A DNA stretch of 64,000 nt from Pseudomonas japonica (GCF_900188455.1 NZ_FZOL01000021.1:1-64000), one strand, 5' to 3'. Shown: positions 34,254-43,295, counted from the first letter of the stretch. Notes: generated by a model from the letters alone, not told the origin. A program made the numbers and translations.

Positions 34254-36212
34254 TCAGCCCTGTTCGACGCGGTTGCGGCCCAGGTGCTTGGCACGGTACA
34301 GGGCCTCATCGGCGCGTTTGAGGACTGCATCGCTGCGCTCGCCGGAGCGGAACGCGGTGATGCCGACCGATAGCGTGATGGTCACCCGCTCGCCCTTGAA
34401 GTGGAATGGGCAGGCTTCCACCGCCGCGCGCAGGCTTTCCGCCAACTGTAGACCACCGGCAAGCGCCGTCTGCGGGATCAGCAGGACAAATTCCTCGCCG
34501 CCGAAACGGGCGATGAAGTCTCGCGCACGCAGGCGCTTGCGCAATTCATTGGCGACGATCTTCAGCACCTTGTCGCCGGCCAGGTGGCCGTAGCTGTCAT
34601 TGATGCGCTTGAAGTGGTCGAGATCGAGGATCGCCATCAGCAGATGACCGCCTTTCTCCTGCCAGTCGCCGACCTCGAGGTCCAGACGCTCGGACCAGGC
34701 CGCGCGGTTGGGCAAGCCGGTCAGCGGATCGACCAGGGCTTTCTGCCGTTGCTCTTCCAGGTGTTCGCGGTAGCCCTGGGCTTCCTGCTCCATGTGCGCG
34801 ACCCGCTCGGACAGGCCCTTGAGGCGCGTGGCCATCTCCTGCTCGCGCTGGTCGCGCTGCTGCTGATGCTCGTCCATGGTGCCGAGCAGGCCTTCGAGAC
34901 GGCCCTCCAGCACATGCTTGAGGCTGTCCAGGTCGGCCGCGCCCTGCACGCTGCTGTGCAGGCCGTCGACCTGCTCGCGCAACTGGCTGTTCAGGTCGCG
35001 TTCGGCGGACTGGTTGTCGGCGTGGCCTTCGCTGGCTTCCTGCAGATGGCTCTGGAAAGACTCCAGTCGTTCGTTGAGCTGTTGCAGGTAGGCTTCGAAT
35101 TCGTGCTGGCCGCTGTCGGTGATCGCCAGCATCAGCACGGCCAGGTCGTCCAGCACCGGCAGCAGCTCGTACCAGTTCAGGCCGTGCTCAAGGCGTTCGC
35201 GCATCGACTCCGCCTGGGGTCGATGGCGCTCGGGCAGGCTGAGGTCGTCGAGCAGGCCGAGGAGGGTGTCCTCGATATGGGCAGCGACCGAACTGTAGGT
35301 CGGTTCGGTGCCGTCCGGGAGGGAATAAAGCAGTTCCTCCGGGGTCATCTGCGCTTCAGCGGACTCTTCGGGCTCGGGCTCGTCGGGTTCCGCGGCGGCG
35401 TCATCGGTATCGACGGCAGCGGGAGCCGGCTCGGCCTGGGGCTCAGGCTCGGCAACGGTCGGCGCGACGTCGAGCGCGGCGGGCTCCTCGCGCACCGGCT
35501 CGATCAGCACCATCGGCTCGGCTTCGACCAGCGCCGGGCCCGCGTACCGCGACTCGGGAACATCGACCGCGTGAGGCGCCGGCCTCAGCTCATCGACATC
35601 GGCGATGGCGAGCGCCTCGGCCTGGCGCACGACCATGGGCTGCGCCTGTTCCTGCGCGGCGTATTCCGCGACCGGCTCGGCAACGGCGTCACGCCCGCCG
35701 AACAGACGTTGCAGGAAGCCAGGCCGGTTGTGTTCTTCCGGATGGGTCAGCGCACCCAGCGCCTCCGCCTGCAACTTGCTCAGTTCGCTCAACAGCAGCG
35801 GGACTTCCCGCGACTGGCTGGCGCGGGCTTCGACCTGCTTGCCGAGCTTCTTCAGCGGCCGCCGTACTTCGCTGGGCAGCGACAGCACCTGCAGCTGGTT
35901 GACCAGCGAGGCAAGCGCGGTGGACACCTGGGATACCCGGGTCGCACGGCGCTGCTCGGAATCGAGCACGGCCTTTTCCAGACGGGGGATCAGGCCGGCA
36001 AGCGCGGCGTCCATGTTGTCGGTGCGGATGACGTCGCGCATTTCCTTCATGCACTCGTCGACCACCCGGTCGCTGCCTTCGGCGGCCAGGGTGCTGCGCA
36101 CGAGACCACGACGCAGCAGGTCGAGGCGAGCCTCCCAACGGCGTTCCAGCTTTTCCTGCTGTTCGATGCTCTTGAGGTATTTCTCTTTCCAGCGCTGTGC
36201 TTCGTCGCTCAT
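34254..36212 (-). CDS. dgcH: Diguanylate cyclase (DgcH type)
   Basis: A 652-residue cytoplasmic protein. A long helical N-terminal region has an acidic Glu/Pro/Ala-rich linker (about 265-320) and coiled coils (about 430-490), followed by a C-terminal GGDEF domain (about 490-650). The active-site loop is GGEEF (571-575), and an intact inhibitory I-site RxxD (RARD) lies five residues before it. It should make c-di-GMP with product inhibition. Location next to ampDh2 and a nuclease-fold gene matches dgcH of P. aeruginosa. No membrane segment is visible. The ATG at 36212 excludes an unlikely upstream extension. Confidence 0.88.
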   Translation of the reverse strand: MSDEAQRWKEKYLKSIEQQEKLERRWEARLDLLRRGLVRSTLAAEGSDRVVDECMKEMRDVIRTDNMDAALAGLIPRLEKAVLDSEQRRATRVSQVSTALASLVNQLQVLSLPSEVRRPLKKLGKQVEARASQSREVPLLLSELSKLQAEALGALTHPEEHNRPGFLQRLFGGRDAVAEPVAEYAAQEQAQPMVVRQAEALAIADVDELRPAPHAVDVPESRYAGPALVEAEPMVLIEPVREEPAALDVAPTVAEPEPQAEPAPAAVDTDDAAAEPDEPEPEESAEAQMTPEELLYSLPDGTEPTYSSVAAHIEDTLLGLLDDLSLPERHRPQAESMRERLEHGLNWYELLPVLDDLAVLMLAITDSGQHEFEAYLQQLNERLESFQSHLQEASEGHADNQSAERDLNSQLREQVDGLHSSVQGAADLDSLKHVLEGRLEGLLGTMDEHQQQRDQREQEMATRLKGLSERVAHMEQEAQGYREHLEEQRQKALVDPLTGLPNRAAWSERLDLEVGDWQEKGGHLLMAILDLDHFKRINDSYGHLAGDKVLKIVANELRKRLRARDFIARFGGEEFVLLIPQTALAGGLQLAESLRAAVEACPFHFKGERVTITLSVGITAFRSGERSDAVLKRADEALYRAKHLGRNRVEQG

Positions 36213-36379
36213 GCCCGGGGCCCACAAGAAAGGGTTCGCACGATAAAGTGCCTGCACGGCGATCAGGCAAGGCGAAAACAGGCGAGGAAGCGGAGTTGAC
36301 TGGCTGTCAATGAGCATTCCGAGCCTGTTTTCAACGCAGCATGATCGTCGTGCAGGCGCTTTTCGTGTGAAGCCTGGGA

Positions 36380-37234
36380 CTAACGCAAAACCGGAAGCGT
36401 ATCCACAGTCAGTGCATCAGGCAAACGAATCTCAACCGCGACCGGCAAATGATCGGAAATCGGCTGGGAAAGCACCTCGACGCGCTCCAGGGTCAGGCTG
36501 GGGCTCAACAGAATGTGATCCAGGCAACGCTGCGGTCGCCAGCTGGGGAAAGTCGCTTCGACCTGCGGCGCGATCAGGCCGAGATCGCGCAGGGGCGAGT
36601 GCTGCAGCAGATCGGTGGCGTGGGTGTTCATGTCGCCCATCAGCACCTGGTGCCGATAGCCGCCGATCAGTTCGCGGATATAGGCCAGTTGCCGGGCGCG
36701 GGTCCTGGCACCCAGGGCGAGGTGCATCATGACCACGACCAGGGCGTCCTCACCTTCGCCGAAACGAACCAGGATCGCCCCCCGTCCGGCCGGGCCGGGC
36801 AATGGGTGATCTTCGAGCAGATGCGGTTTCAGGCGGCTGAGCACGCCATTGCTGTGCTGGGCGAAGCGCCCGAGATTGCGATTGAGCTGCTGGTACCAGT
36901 AGGGGAAGGCGCCGAGATGGGCCAGGTGCTCGACCTGATTGACGTAGCCCGAACGCAGGCTGCCACCATCGGCCTCCTGCAGGGCGACCAGATCGAAGTC
37001 GTTGAGCAGTTGGCCGATCTTCTGCAGGTTGCCGGCGCGCCCGGTGTGCGGCAGCAGATGCTGCCAGCTGCGGGTCACGTAGTGGCGGTAACGCTCGGTG
37101 CTGATACCGACCTGGATATTGAAGCTGAGCAGGCGCAGGCGACCGTCCCGGGGCAGGTTGTCGTCGCCCACATGGTGCTCGTTGATCCGCGGGTCACAGA
37201 GGCCGGCGACCCGCTCGCTTCTCCAGCGTGCCAT
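36380..37234 (-). CDS. Endonuclease/exonuclease/phosphatase family protein
   Basis: A 284-residue protein with the EEP fold: LRLLSFNIQVG near residue 35, LVALQEADGG (metal-binding Glu), VLMGDMNTHATD (Asp/Asn pair), RCLDHILLSPSL and SDHLPVAVEI (catalytic Asp-His). Members cleave phosphodiesters in DNA, lipids or second messengers; the substrate here is unknown. No signal peptide is visible, so it should be cytoplasmic. It lies 12 nt from dsbA on the same strand and may share its transcript. Confidence 0.85.
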   Translation of the reverse strand: MARWRSERVAGLCDPRINEHHVGDDNLPRDGRLRLLSFNIQVGISTERYRHYVTRSWQHLLPHTGRAGNLQKIGQLLNDFDLVALQEADGGSLRSGYVNQVEHLAHLGAFPYWYQQLNRNLGRFAQHSNGVLSRLKPHLLEDHPLPGPAGRGAILVRFGEGEDALVVVMMHLALGARTRARQLAYIRELIGGYRHQVLMGDMNTHATDLLQHSPLRDLGLIAPQVEATFPSWRPQRCLDHILLSPSLTLERVEVLSQPISDHLPVAVEIRLPDALTVDTLPVLR

Positions 37235-37246
37235 GGCAGTCGCCGC

Positions 37247-37876
37247 TTACTTCGCGGCGCGCTCCTTGGCGATCAACTGGTCGGCGACATTCAGCACGCC
37301 TTCCGGACCACCGGCGGTACCCAGGTCGAAGCGGTACTTGCCGTTGACCACCATGCTCGGTACGCCGGTGATTTCGTACTTCTTCGCCAGTTCCTTGGCC
37401 TGGTTGACCTGGCCCTTGATGGCGAACGAGTTGAAGGTGGCGAGGAACTTGTCCTTGTCCACGCCTTGGGTGGCGAGGAAATCGGCCATGTCGTCAGGCT
37501 TGGTCAACTGCTTGCGCTGATTCTGGATGGCATCGAACACCGCGGCGTGGACCTTGTGCTCGACGCCCATGGCTTCGAGGGTCAGGAACATCTGGCCGTG
37601 TGCATCCCATGGGCCGCCGAACATGGCCGGCACGCGCTTGAAATTGACGTCGGCGGGCAGCTTGTCGATCCACGGGTTGATGGTCGGTTCGAAGTGATAG
37701 CAGTGCGGGCAGCCGTACCAGAACAGCTCGACGACCTCGATCTTGCCGGGCTGGGACACCGGCACCGGGTTGCTCAGCTCGATGTATTCCTTGCCCGCGA
37801 CCGGCTCCGCGGCCTGGGCAGTCATACCGAAGACGCTGGCGGCCACCAGCGCGGCGCTGAGAATCAGATTACGCAT
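37247..37876 (-). CDS. dsbA: Thiol:disulfide interchange protein DsbA
   Basis: A 209-residue periplasmic oxidase with a signal peptide ending near residue 22 (MTAQA). The thioredoxin-fold active site is VELFWYGCPHCYHFEP, with CPHC as in E. coli DsbA, and the cis-Pro loop is TGVPSMVVNGKYRF. It introduces disulfide bonds into exported proteins. The upstream gene is cytochrome c4 on the same strand, with a terminator between, so dsbA has its own promoter. Confidence 0.95.
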   Translation of the reverse strand: MRNLILSAALVAASVFGMTAQAAEPVAGKEYIELSNPVPVSQPGKIEVVELFWYGCPHCYHFEPTINPWIDKLPADVNFKRVPAMFGGPWDAHGQMFLTLEAMGVEHKVHAAVFDAIQNQRKQLTKPDDMADFLATQGVDKDKFLATFNSFAIKGQVNQAKELAKKYEITGVPSMVVNGKYRFDLGTAGGPEGVLNVADQLIAKERAAK

Positions 37877-37973
37877 GCTTTACTCCTGAGCAGTCTTTGA
37901 ATCGCCCTTGAACGACGTGTCTTCTGACAGGCCAAGGCGGGTTCGAGTTCGTAAGTGTAACGGCAGAAATCAT

Positions 37974-38001
37974 AAAAAAGGGCGGCCGAAGCCACCCTTT
38001 T
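37974..38001 (-). terminator. Rho-independent terminator after cytochrome c4
   Basis: Minus-strand stem AAGGGTGGC/GCCGCCCTT with a TTCG tetraloop, followed by a T-run. It separates the cytochrome c4 gene from dsbA. Confidence 0.88.
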
Positions 38002-38048
38002 CATGTTTGCGACGCGCCATTAACGCAGCGTTAACGTGCCTGCCCGGA

Positions 38049-38666
38049 TCAGTGCAGACCCTGGATGTAGCTGGCCAGTGCCTGGATGTCCTTGTTGCTC
38101 AGCTTGGAAGCGATGGTGCGCATGGTGGTGGCATCGCCGTCGTTGGTACGGTCGCCTTCGCGGAAATCGGTCAGCTGCTTGGTGATGTACTGCGCGTGCT
38201 GGCCACCCAGGTGCGGGAAGCCGGCGGCGGCCAGGCCAGCGCCGTTGGGCGAGTGGCAACCGGTGCAGGCAGGCAGGCCTTTCGACAGGTCGCCGCCGTT
38301 GAACAGCGCGCGGCCAGCTTCGACCAGTTTCGGATCGGCAGCGCCAACGCTGTTTTTCTGGCTGGAGAAGTACGCCGCGATATCGGCGAAGTCCTGGTCA
38401 TTGAGGCTGGTCAGCATTCCGGTCATTTCCAGCACCGTACGCTTGCCCGACTTGATGTCATTGAGTTGCTTGATCAGGTAACGCTCGCCCTGGCCAGCCA
38501 GTTTCGGGAAGTTCGGGGCCAGGCTGTTGCCGTCCGGATTGTGACAAGCGCCACAAACCGCCGTTTTCGCCTGACCGGCAGTAGCATCGCCAACGATCTT
38601 GTCAGCGGCATTGACGCCGCCTGTAACGCCCAGGGTCAACAGCAGACTCACGATAAGTTTGTTCAT
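38049..38666 (-). CDS. cc4: Dihaem cytochrome c4
   Basis: A 205-residue exported protein (signal about 1-20, ending VNA) with two haem-binding motifs, CGACH (38-42) and CTGCH (134-138), and distal Met residues (MTGMLTS and TMRTIAS regions). Cytochrome c4 is a periplasmic electron carrier that can donate to terminal oxidases such as cbb3. Its two halves are similar, as expected from an ancient duplication. The c5-like gene follows upstream on the same strand after 46 nt. Confidence 0.93.
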   Translation of the reverse strand: MNKLIVSLLLTLGVTGGVNAADKIVGDATAGQAKTAVCGACHNPDGNSLAPNFPKLAGQGERYLIKQLNDIKSGKRTVLEMTGMLTSLNDQDFADIAAYFSSQKNSVGAADPKLVEAGRALFNGGDLSKGLPACTGCHSPNGAGLAAAGFPHLGGQHAQYITKQLTDFREGDRTNDGDATTMRTIASKLSNKDIQALASYIQGLH

Positions 38667-38712
38667 CAGCTAATCCAACTACGGCTAAGGGTGAAAGAGT
38701 TATGTATCGGGC

Positions 38713-39003
38713 CTACCGGCTCATCCAGCGGATGATTGCCTGGTAGTCCTCGGCACTGCAGTCCATGCACAATCCACGCGGTGGCATAGCCTTGAAACCC
38801 CGGGTTACGTGCCCGACCAATATCTCCATACCCTGCGCCAGCCTTGGCTCCCAGGCTGCACGGTCACCCGCTTGCGGGGCCTGTGGCAGCTGCCCGGCGT
38901 GACAGGCCGCACACGTGCGGTTGTACAACGCCTCGGGATCCTGTGTAGCCTGAGCGCTGGAAAACGGTATCAAGACACCGATTGCAAGCAGCCATTTCGT
39001 CAT
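38713..39003 (-). CDS. Monohaem cytochrome c5-like protein
   Basis: A 96-residue exported cytochrome (signal about 1-19). The haem motif is CAACH (31-35) and the C-terminal stretch KAMPPRGLCMDCSAEDYQAI contains the axial Met and the Cys pair typical of cytochrome c5. It is a small soluble electron carrier of the periplasm. It pairs with the cytochrome c4 gene, the same combination seen in P. aeruginosa. The ATG at 39003 is followed by a normal signal peptide. Confidence 0.88.
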   Translation of the reverse strand: MTKWLLAIGVLIPFSSAQATQDPEALYNRTCAACHAGQLPQAPQAGDRAAWEPRLAQGMEILVGHVTRGFKAMPPRGLCMDCSAEDYQAIIRWMSR

Positions 39004-39195
39004 CGAACGACCCTTCAGGGTTGGGGGCTCATTGCGTTCTGTTGCGCAACCTTTAAAGTCTGGGCCCCCGTGCACATCGTCCTACGCTGGGATAATGCGC
39101 ACACAAAATCTAGGGCATTATATACTCCCGTTGCCGAAACGGAAACGACACCACCTGCCGCACCCACCCCGGGCAACGCTCACTTCGGACATCCC

Positions 39196-39828
39196 ATGCA
39201 AGTCAAAAACCCCATCCTCGGACTTTGCCAGACGGCAAAATTCGCCCTCAGTGCCGCCAAGGTCGACCAGTGTCCGCCTGACCAAGGCTACGAAGTCGCC
39301 TTCGCCGGGCGTTCCAACGCCGGCAAGTCCAGCGCACTCAACACCCTGACCCACGCCAGCCTGGCGCGCACCTCGAAAACCCCGGGTCGGACCCAGTTGT
39401 TGAACTTCTTCAGTCTGGACGACGATCGGCGTCTGGTCGACCTGCCGGGCTACGGATATGCGAAAGTTCCGATTCCGCTCAAGCAGCACTGGCAGCGCCA
39501 TCTGGAGGCCTACCTGGGCAGCCGCGAGACCTTGAAGGGCCTGATCCTGATGATGGACGTGCGCCATCCGATGACCGACTTCGACAAGATGATGCTCGAC
39601 TGGTCGAAAGCCAGCGGCATGCCGATGCACATCCTGCTGACCAAGGCCGACAAGCTCACCTTCGGCGCAGCCAAGAACACCCTGCTCAAGGTGCAGTCGG
39701 AAATCCGCAAGGGGTGGGGCGACAGCATCACCATCCAGCTGTTCTCGGCACCCAAGCGCCAGGGCCTGGAAGAAGCCTACGGCGTCCTCGCACGCTGGCT
39801 GGAACTGGCTGACAAGCCCGCGGAATAA
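39196..39828 (+). CDS. engB: Ribosome biogenesis GTP-binding protein EngB/YsxC
   Basis: A 210-residue GTPase of the TrmE-Era-EngA-EngB group. Motifs are P-loop GRSNAGKSS (38-46), G2 SKTPGRTQ, G3 DLPGYGYAKV and G4 TKADKL. It assists 50S subunit maturation and is essential in many bacteria. The ATG at 39196 gives the family start MQVKNPILGLCQTAKF; a longer frame upstream is not supported. It converges on polA with the ersA sRNA gene between them, as Spot 42 lies between polA and yihA in E. coli. Confidence 0.95.
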   Translation: MQVKNPILGLCQTAKFALSAAKVDQCPPDQGYEVAFAGRSNAGKSSALNTLTHASLARTSKTPGRTQLLNFFSLDDDRRLVDLPGYGYAKVPIPLKQHWQRHLEAYLGSRETLKGLILMMDVRHPMTDFDKMMLDWSKASGMPMHILLTKADKLTFGAAKNTLLKVQSEIRKGWGDSITIQLFSAPKRQGLEEAYGVLARWLELADKPAE

Positions 39829-39851
39829 GGGCTGCCCGGTAAATTCCGGGC

Positions 39852-39983
39852 AAAAAAAACCCCGGACTTCGTATGGGGAGGGGGAAGTTCGGGGTTCAAG
39901 TTCCAAACCGCTAGGGCGGGGTTCGGATATCTGCCAACACTTAACACAACATAGGAGCATTGAAGGGCTTCACCAGCCATTCA
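39852..39983 (-). ncRNA. ersA: Small regulatory RNA ErsA
   Basis: Called from position between polA and engB, an AlgU-type promoter upstream and a strong terminator. The estimated length (about 132 nt, from about 7 nt after the -10 to the end of the T-run) fits the P. aeruginosa ErsA size that I recall. The terminator stem is CCCCGAACTTC/GAAGTCCGGGG followed by eight T, and its loop is C-rich (CCCCTCCCC), able to pair with Shine-Dalgarno sequences. In P. aeruginosa ErsA is Hfq-dependent, AlgU-controlled, and regulates algC and other envelope or biofilm genes. The 5' end is inferred. Confidence 0.82.
39853..39896 (-). terminator. Intrinsic terminator of ersA
   Basis: On the minus strand an ACCCCGAACTTC/GAAGTCCGGGGT stem with one internal mismatch, a C-rich 13-nt loop and TTTTTTTT. 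Downstream a second small hairpin (GCCCGG/CCGGGC, 39834-39851) could back it up. Confidence 0.85.
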
Positions 39984-39988
39984 GTAAC

Positions 39989-40017
39989 TCTGAGTGTCGG
40001 TTCACCGGATTAGTTCC
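39989..40017 (-). promoter_or_regulatory. AlgU (sigma-22/RpoE)-type promoter of ersA
   Basis: Minus strand: -35 GGAACTA (40011-40017), 17-nt spacer, -10 TCAGA (39989-39993). The AlgU/RpoE consensus is GAACTT-N16/17-TCTGA. The match and spacing fit the reported control of ersA by envelope stress in P. aeruginosa. Confidence 0.65.
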
Positions 40018-40083
40018 AGCCGCGTTGAAACTATTTGCGATAAGTAGGAAATCTCTTAATCCCCGACTTTTCCAGTCGGATAA

Positions 40084-40108
40084 TGCCGCGACCTTATGTC
40101 GCAGCATT
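40084..40108 (-). terminator. Possible hairpin terminator after polA
   Basis: ATGC-CGCGAC/GTCGC-AGCAT hairpin 12-36 nt past the polA stop, with only a short T stretch after it on the minus strand. A second small hairpin (CCGACT/AGTCGG, 40063-40079) follows. It is weak as an intrinsic terminator. Confidence 0.4.
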
Positions 40109-40119
40109 TCCCCGCAAAA

Positions 40120-42933
40120 TCAGTGCGCTTCGTCCCAGTTCGACCCAACACCCACATCCACCAGCAACGGCACGTCCAGTTGCGCGGCGTTGCTCATGTG
40201 CGGACGGATTTCCTCGCGAACGCGCTCGACCAGATCCTCGCGCACTTCCAGCACCAGTTCGTCGTGCACCTGGAGAATGACCCGGGCATCCAGTCCGGAG
40301 CTTTCCAGCCAGTTGTCCACGGCGACCATGGCGCGCTTGATGATATCCGCCGCGGTGCCCTGCATCGGCGCGTTGATCGCCGTGCGCTCGGCACCGGCGC
40401 GTTCCACCGGACGACTGGAGTTGATCGCCGGCAGGTACAGGCGGCGACCGAACAGGGTTTCCACGAAGCCCTGTTCCGCGGCCTGCTTGCGGGTGCTCTC
40501 CATGTACTCGCGAACGCCCGGGTAGCGGGCGAAGTAGGCATCGATATAGGCCTTGGCCTGCTTGGTTTCGACGCCGATGTCCTTGCCGAGTTTCTTCGCG
40601 CCCATGCCGTAGATCAGACCGAAGTTGATCGCCTTGGCGCTGCGGCGCTGGTCGGACGTCACCTGATCCAGCGCCACGTTGAACACTTCCGCTGCCGTCG
40701 CGGTGTGCACGTCCAGGCCGTCGCGGAACGCGCTCATCAGGCCTTCATCGCGGGACAGGTGGGCCATGATGCGCAACTCGATCTGCGAGTAGTCGGCCGC
40801 CAGCAGCTTGTACCCCGGCGGGGCGATGAAGGCCTGGCGAATACGTCGGCCTTCGGCGGTGCGCGCCGGGATGTTCTGCAGGTTCGGATCGCTGGACGAC
40901 AGCCGCCCGGTGGCCGCCACTGCCTGGCCGTAGGAGGTGTGGATCCGCTGGGTACGCGGGTTGATCTGCTCCGGCAGGCGATCGGTATAGGTGCTCTTCA
41001 GCTTGCTCAGCGAGCGGTACTGCATGAGCACCCGTGGCAGCGGATAGCCTTCTTCGGCCAGTTCGTCCAGCACGTCCTCGGCGGTGGACGGCTGGCCCTT
41101 GGCGGTCTTCTTCAGCACCGGCAGGCCGAACTTGTCATAGAGGATGGCGCCCAGCTGACGCGGCGAACCCAGGTTGAACGGCTCGCCCGCCAGCTCGATG
41201 GCCTCGCGCTCCAGCTCGGCCATCTTGTCGCCCAGTTCCTGACTCTGGATCTTCAGCAGCTCAGGATCCACCAGCGCGCCCTGGCGCTCGATGCGCGCCA
41301 GTACCGGCACCAATGGCATCTCGATATCGGTCAGGACACTGGCCAGGCTCGGGATCGCCTGCAACTGCGGGAACAGGGCCTGGTGCAGGCGCAGGGTCAC
41401 ATCGGCGTCTTCCGCGGCATAGGGACCGGCCTTGTCCAGGTGGATCTGGTCGAAGGTCAGCTGCTTGGCGCCCTTGCCGGCGATGTCCTCGAATTTCACC
41501 GTGGTGTAGTCCAGGTATCTCTTCGCCAGGCTGTCCATGTCGTGCCGGGTCGCCGTGGCGTTGAGCACGTAGGATTCGAGCATGGTATCGAAGGCGATGC
41601 CGCGCACGCTGATGCCGTTGGCCTGGTCGCCGTCGATGGCGCAGTTGGCCAGGATGTTCATGTCGAACTTGGCGTGCTGGCCGACCTTGAGCTTGGCGGG
41701 GTCTTCCAGCAGCGGCTTCAGGGCCTTGAGCACCGCGTTGCGGTCCAGTTGCGTCGGGGCATCCGGGTAGCTGTGGGTCAGCGGGACGTAAGCCGCTTCA
41801 TGGGCCTTCACCGCGAAGGACACGCCCACCAACTGCGCCTGGTGCGCATCGATGCCGGTGGTTTCGGTATCGAAGGCGAACAGCGGGGCCTCCTTGAGTT
41901 TCTGCAGCCAGGCGTCGAAACGAGCCTGGTCGAGGATGGTCTCGTACGTGGGCTCGACCGGTACCACGACTTCGGCCACCACCACAGCATCCTCGCTGAC
42001 AGCGCCCACGGTCAGGTCCGGCACCGCCGCCGGGGCCGGTTGCGCGGCACGCCGGACCTCACGTTCCAGTTCGCCGATCCAGCCCTTGAACTCCAGCTCG
42101 GTGTACAGCGCCATCAACGTGTCGTAGTCCGGCTCGCCCAGGTGCAGGTCGTCGAGGCCGACATCCAGTTCGACGTCGCACTTGATGGTCGCGAGCTGAT
42201 AGGACAGGAACGCCAGTTCCTTGCTTTCCAGGAGCTTGGCCGGCAGCGTCTTGGCGCCGCGGATGGGGAAGGTCGGTACCAGGTCGAGGTTGTCGTAGAG
42301 TTCCTTGATCCCGCCATTCACCCCGATCAGCAGGCCGACGGCGGTTTTCTCGCCGACACCCTTGACCCCGGGAATGTTGTCCGCGGTATCGCCCATCAGC
42401 GCCAGCAGGTCGATGATCTGCTCCGGAGCGACGCCGAATTTCCCTTTTACGCCTTCGATATCCAGCACGGTTCCGGTCATGGTGTTGACCAGCGTAACGT
42501 GCTCGTCCACCAGTTGGGCCATGTCCTTGTCGCCGGTGGAGACCACCACCGGGCGGGCCGCCGCGGCGCTGCTGCGGGCCAGGGTGCCGATCACGTCGTC
42601 GGCCTCGACACCCTCCACGCACAGCAGCGGGAAGCCCAGGGCGCGCACTGCGGCGTGCAGTGGTTCGATCTGCACGCGCATGTCGTCGGGCATGCTCGGG
42701 CGGTTGGCCTTGTAGTCGGCGAACAGCTCGTCGCGGAACGTCCCGCCCTTGGCATCGAACACCACGGCGAACGGGCTGTCCGGATACTGCTTGCGCAGGC
42801 TCCTGAGCATGTTCAGCACACCCTTGACCGCACCGGACGGCATGCCCTTCGAGGTGGTCAGCGGTGGCAGCGCGTGGAAGGCACGGTAGAGGTACGAAGA
42901 ACCGTCCACCAGGACGAGGGGGGTTTGGCTCAT
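40120..42933 (-). CDS. polA: DNA polymerase I
   Basis: A 937-residue polymerase with all three parts: 5'-3' exonuclease (about 1-300; LVDGSSYLYRAFHAL, DAKGGTFRDELFADYKANR), 3'-5' exonuclease (about 345-530; FDTETTGID with the DxE pair, so proofreading looks intact) and polymerase (about 560-937; motif A DYSQIELRIMAHLS, motif B RSAKAINFGLIYGMG, motif C VHDELVLEV). It works in Okazaki-fragment maturation and repair. The ATG at 42933 is preferred; an in-frame TTG four codons upstream is possible but has no spaced ribosome site. Confidence 0.97.
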   Translation of the reverse strand: MSQTPLVLVDGSSYLYRAFHALPPLTTSKGMPSGAVKGVLNMLRSLRKQYPDSPFAVVFDAKGGTFRDELFADYKANRPSMPDDMRVQIEPLHAAVRALGFPLLCVEGVEADDVIGTLARSSAAAARPVVVSTGDKDMAQLVDEHVTLVNTMTGTVLDIEGVKGKFGVAPEQIIDLLALMGDTADNIPGVKGVGEKTAVGLLIGVNGGIKELYDNLDLVPTFPIRGAKTLPAKLLESKELAFLSYQLATIKCDVELDVGLDDLHLGEPDYDTLMALYTELEFKGWIGELEREVRRAAQPAPAAVPDLTVGAVSEDAVVVAEVVVPVEPTYETILDQARFDAWLQKLKEAPLFAFDTETTGIDAHQAQLVGVSFAVKAHEAAYVPLTHSYPDAPTQLDRNAVLKALKPLLEDPAKLKVGQHAKFDMNILANCAIDGDQANGISVRGIAFDTMLESYVLNATATRHDMDSLAKRYLDYTTVKFEDIAGKGAKQLTFDQIHLDKAGPYAAEDADVTLRLHQALFPQLQAIPSLASVLTDIEMPLVPVLARIERQGALVDPELLKIQSQELGDKMAELEREAIELAGEPFNLGSPRQLGAILYDKFGLPVLKKTAKGQPSTAEDVLDELAEEGYPLPRVLMQYRSLSKLKSTYTDRLPEQINPRTQRIHTSYGQAVAATGRLSSSDPNLQNIPARTAEGRRIRQAFIAPPGYKLLAADYSQIELRIMAHLSRDEGLMSAFRDGLDVHTATAAEVFNVALDQVTSDQRRSAKAINFGLIYGMGAKKLGKDIGVETKQAKAYIDAYFARYPGVREYMESTRKQAAEQGFVETLFGRRLYLPAINSSRPVERAGAERTAINAPMQGTAADIIKRAMVAVDNWLESSGLDARVILQVHDELVLEVREDLVERVREEIRPHMSNAAQLDVPLLVDVGVGSNWDEAH

Positions 42934-43007
42934 GAGCGGAATCAACCTTTTCGACGGGCCCGGCGCTAGAATGTCCGGATCATTGACGACAAAGGGACAA
43001 GGTTATC

Positions 43008-43295
43008 ATGGGTACATTAAATCGCCTGTTGTTGCTCGGCCTGCTGGTTGCCACGCCTGTCGCGGCCCTGGCAGCGGACGATGCGCCCTCCGCCGAGCCG
43101 GAAGTAACCATTCGCCAGGAAGGTGACAAAACCATTCAGGAATACCGTCAGAACGGCTTCCTGTACGCGATCAAGGTCACACCGAAGAACGGCAAGCCGT
43201 ACTTCCTGGTGCGTGCCGACGGTAGCGACGCCAATTTCATCCGGTCCGACCAGCCCGACATGCTGATTCCTTCGTGGAAGATCTTCGAGTGGTGA
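43008..43295 (+). CDS. DUF2782 domain exported protein
   Basis: A 95-residue protein with a signal peptide (about 1-22, ending ALA) and a small domain of DUF2782 (VTIRQEGDKTIQEYRQNGFLY, KVTPKNGKPYFLVRADG, PSWKIFEW). The family is widespread in gammaproteobacteria and its function is unknown. It is divergent from polA and 63 nt upstream of thrB on the same strand, the same order as in P. aeruginosa. A periplasmic location is likely. Confidence 0.87.
   Translation: MGTLNRLLLLGLLVATPVAALAADDAPSAEPEVTIRQEGDKTIQEYRQNGFLYAIKVTPKNGKPYFLVRADGSDANFIRSDQPDMLIPSWKIFEW

Noticed and set aside
40096..42969. 957-codon plus-strand open frame opposite polA
   Set aside because: Antisense shadow of polA: composition typical of reversed GC-rich codons, no recognisable domain, and polA itself is unmistakable.
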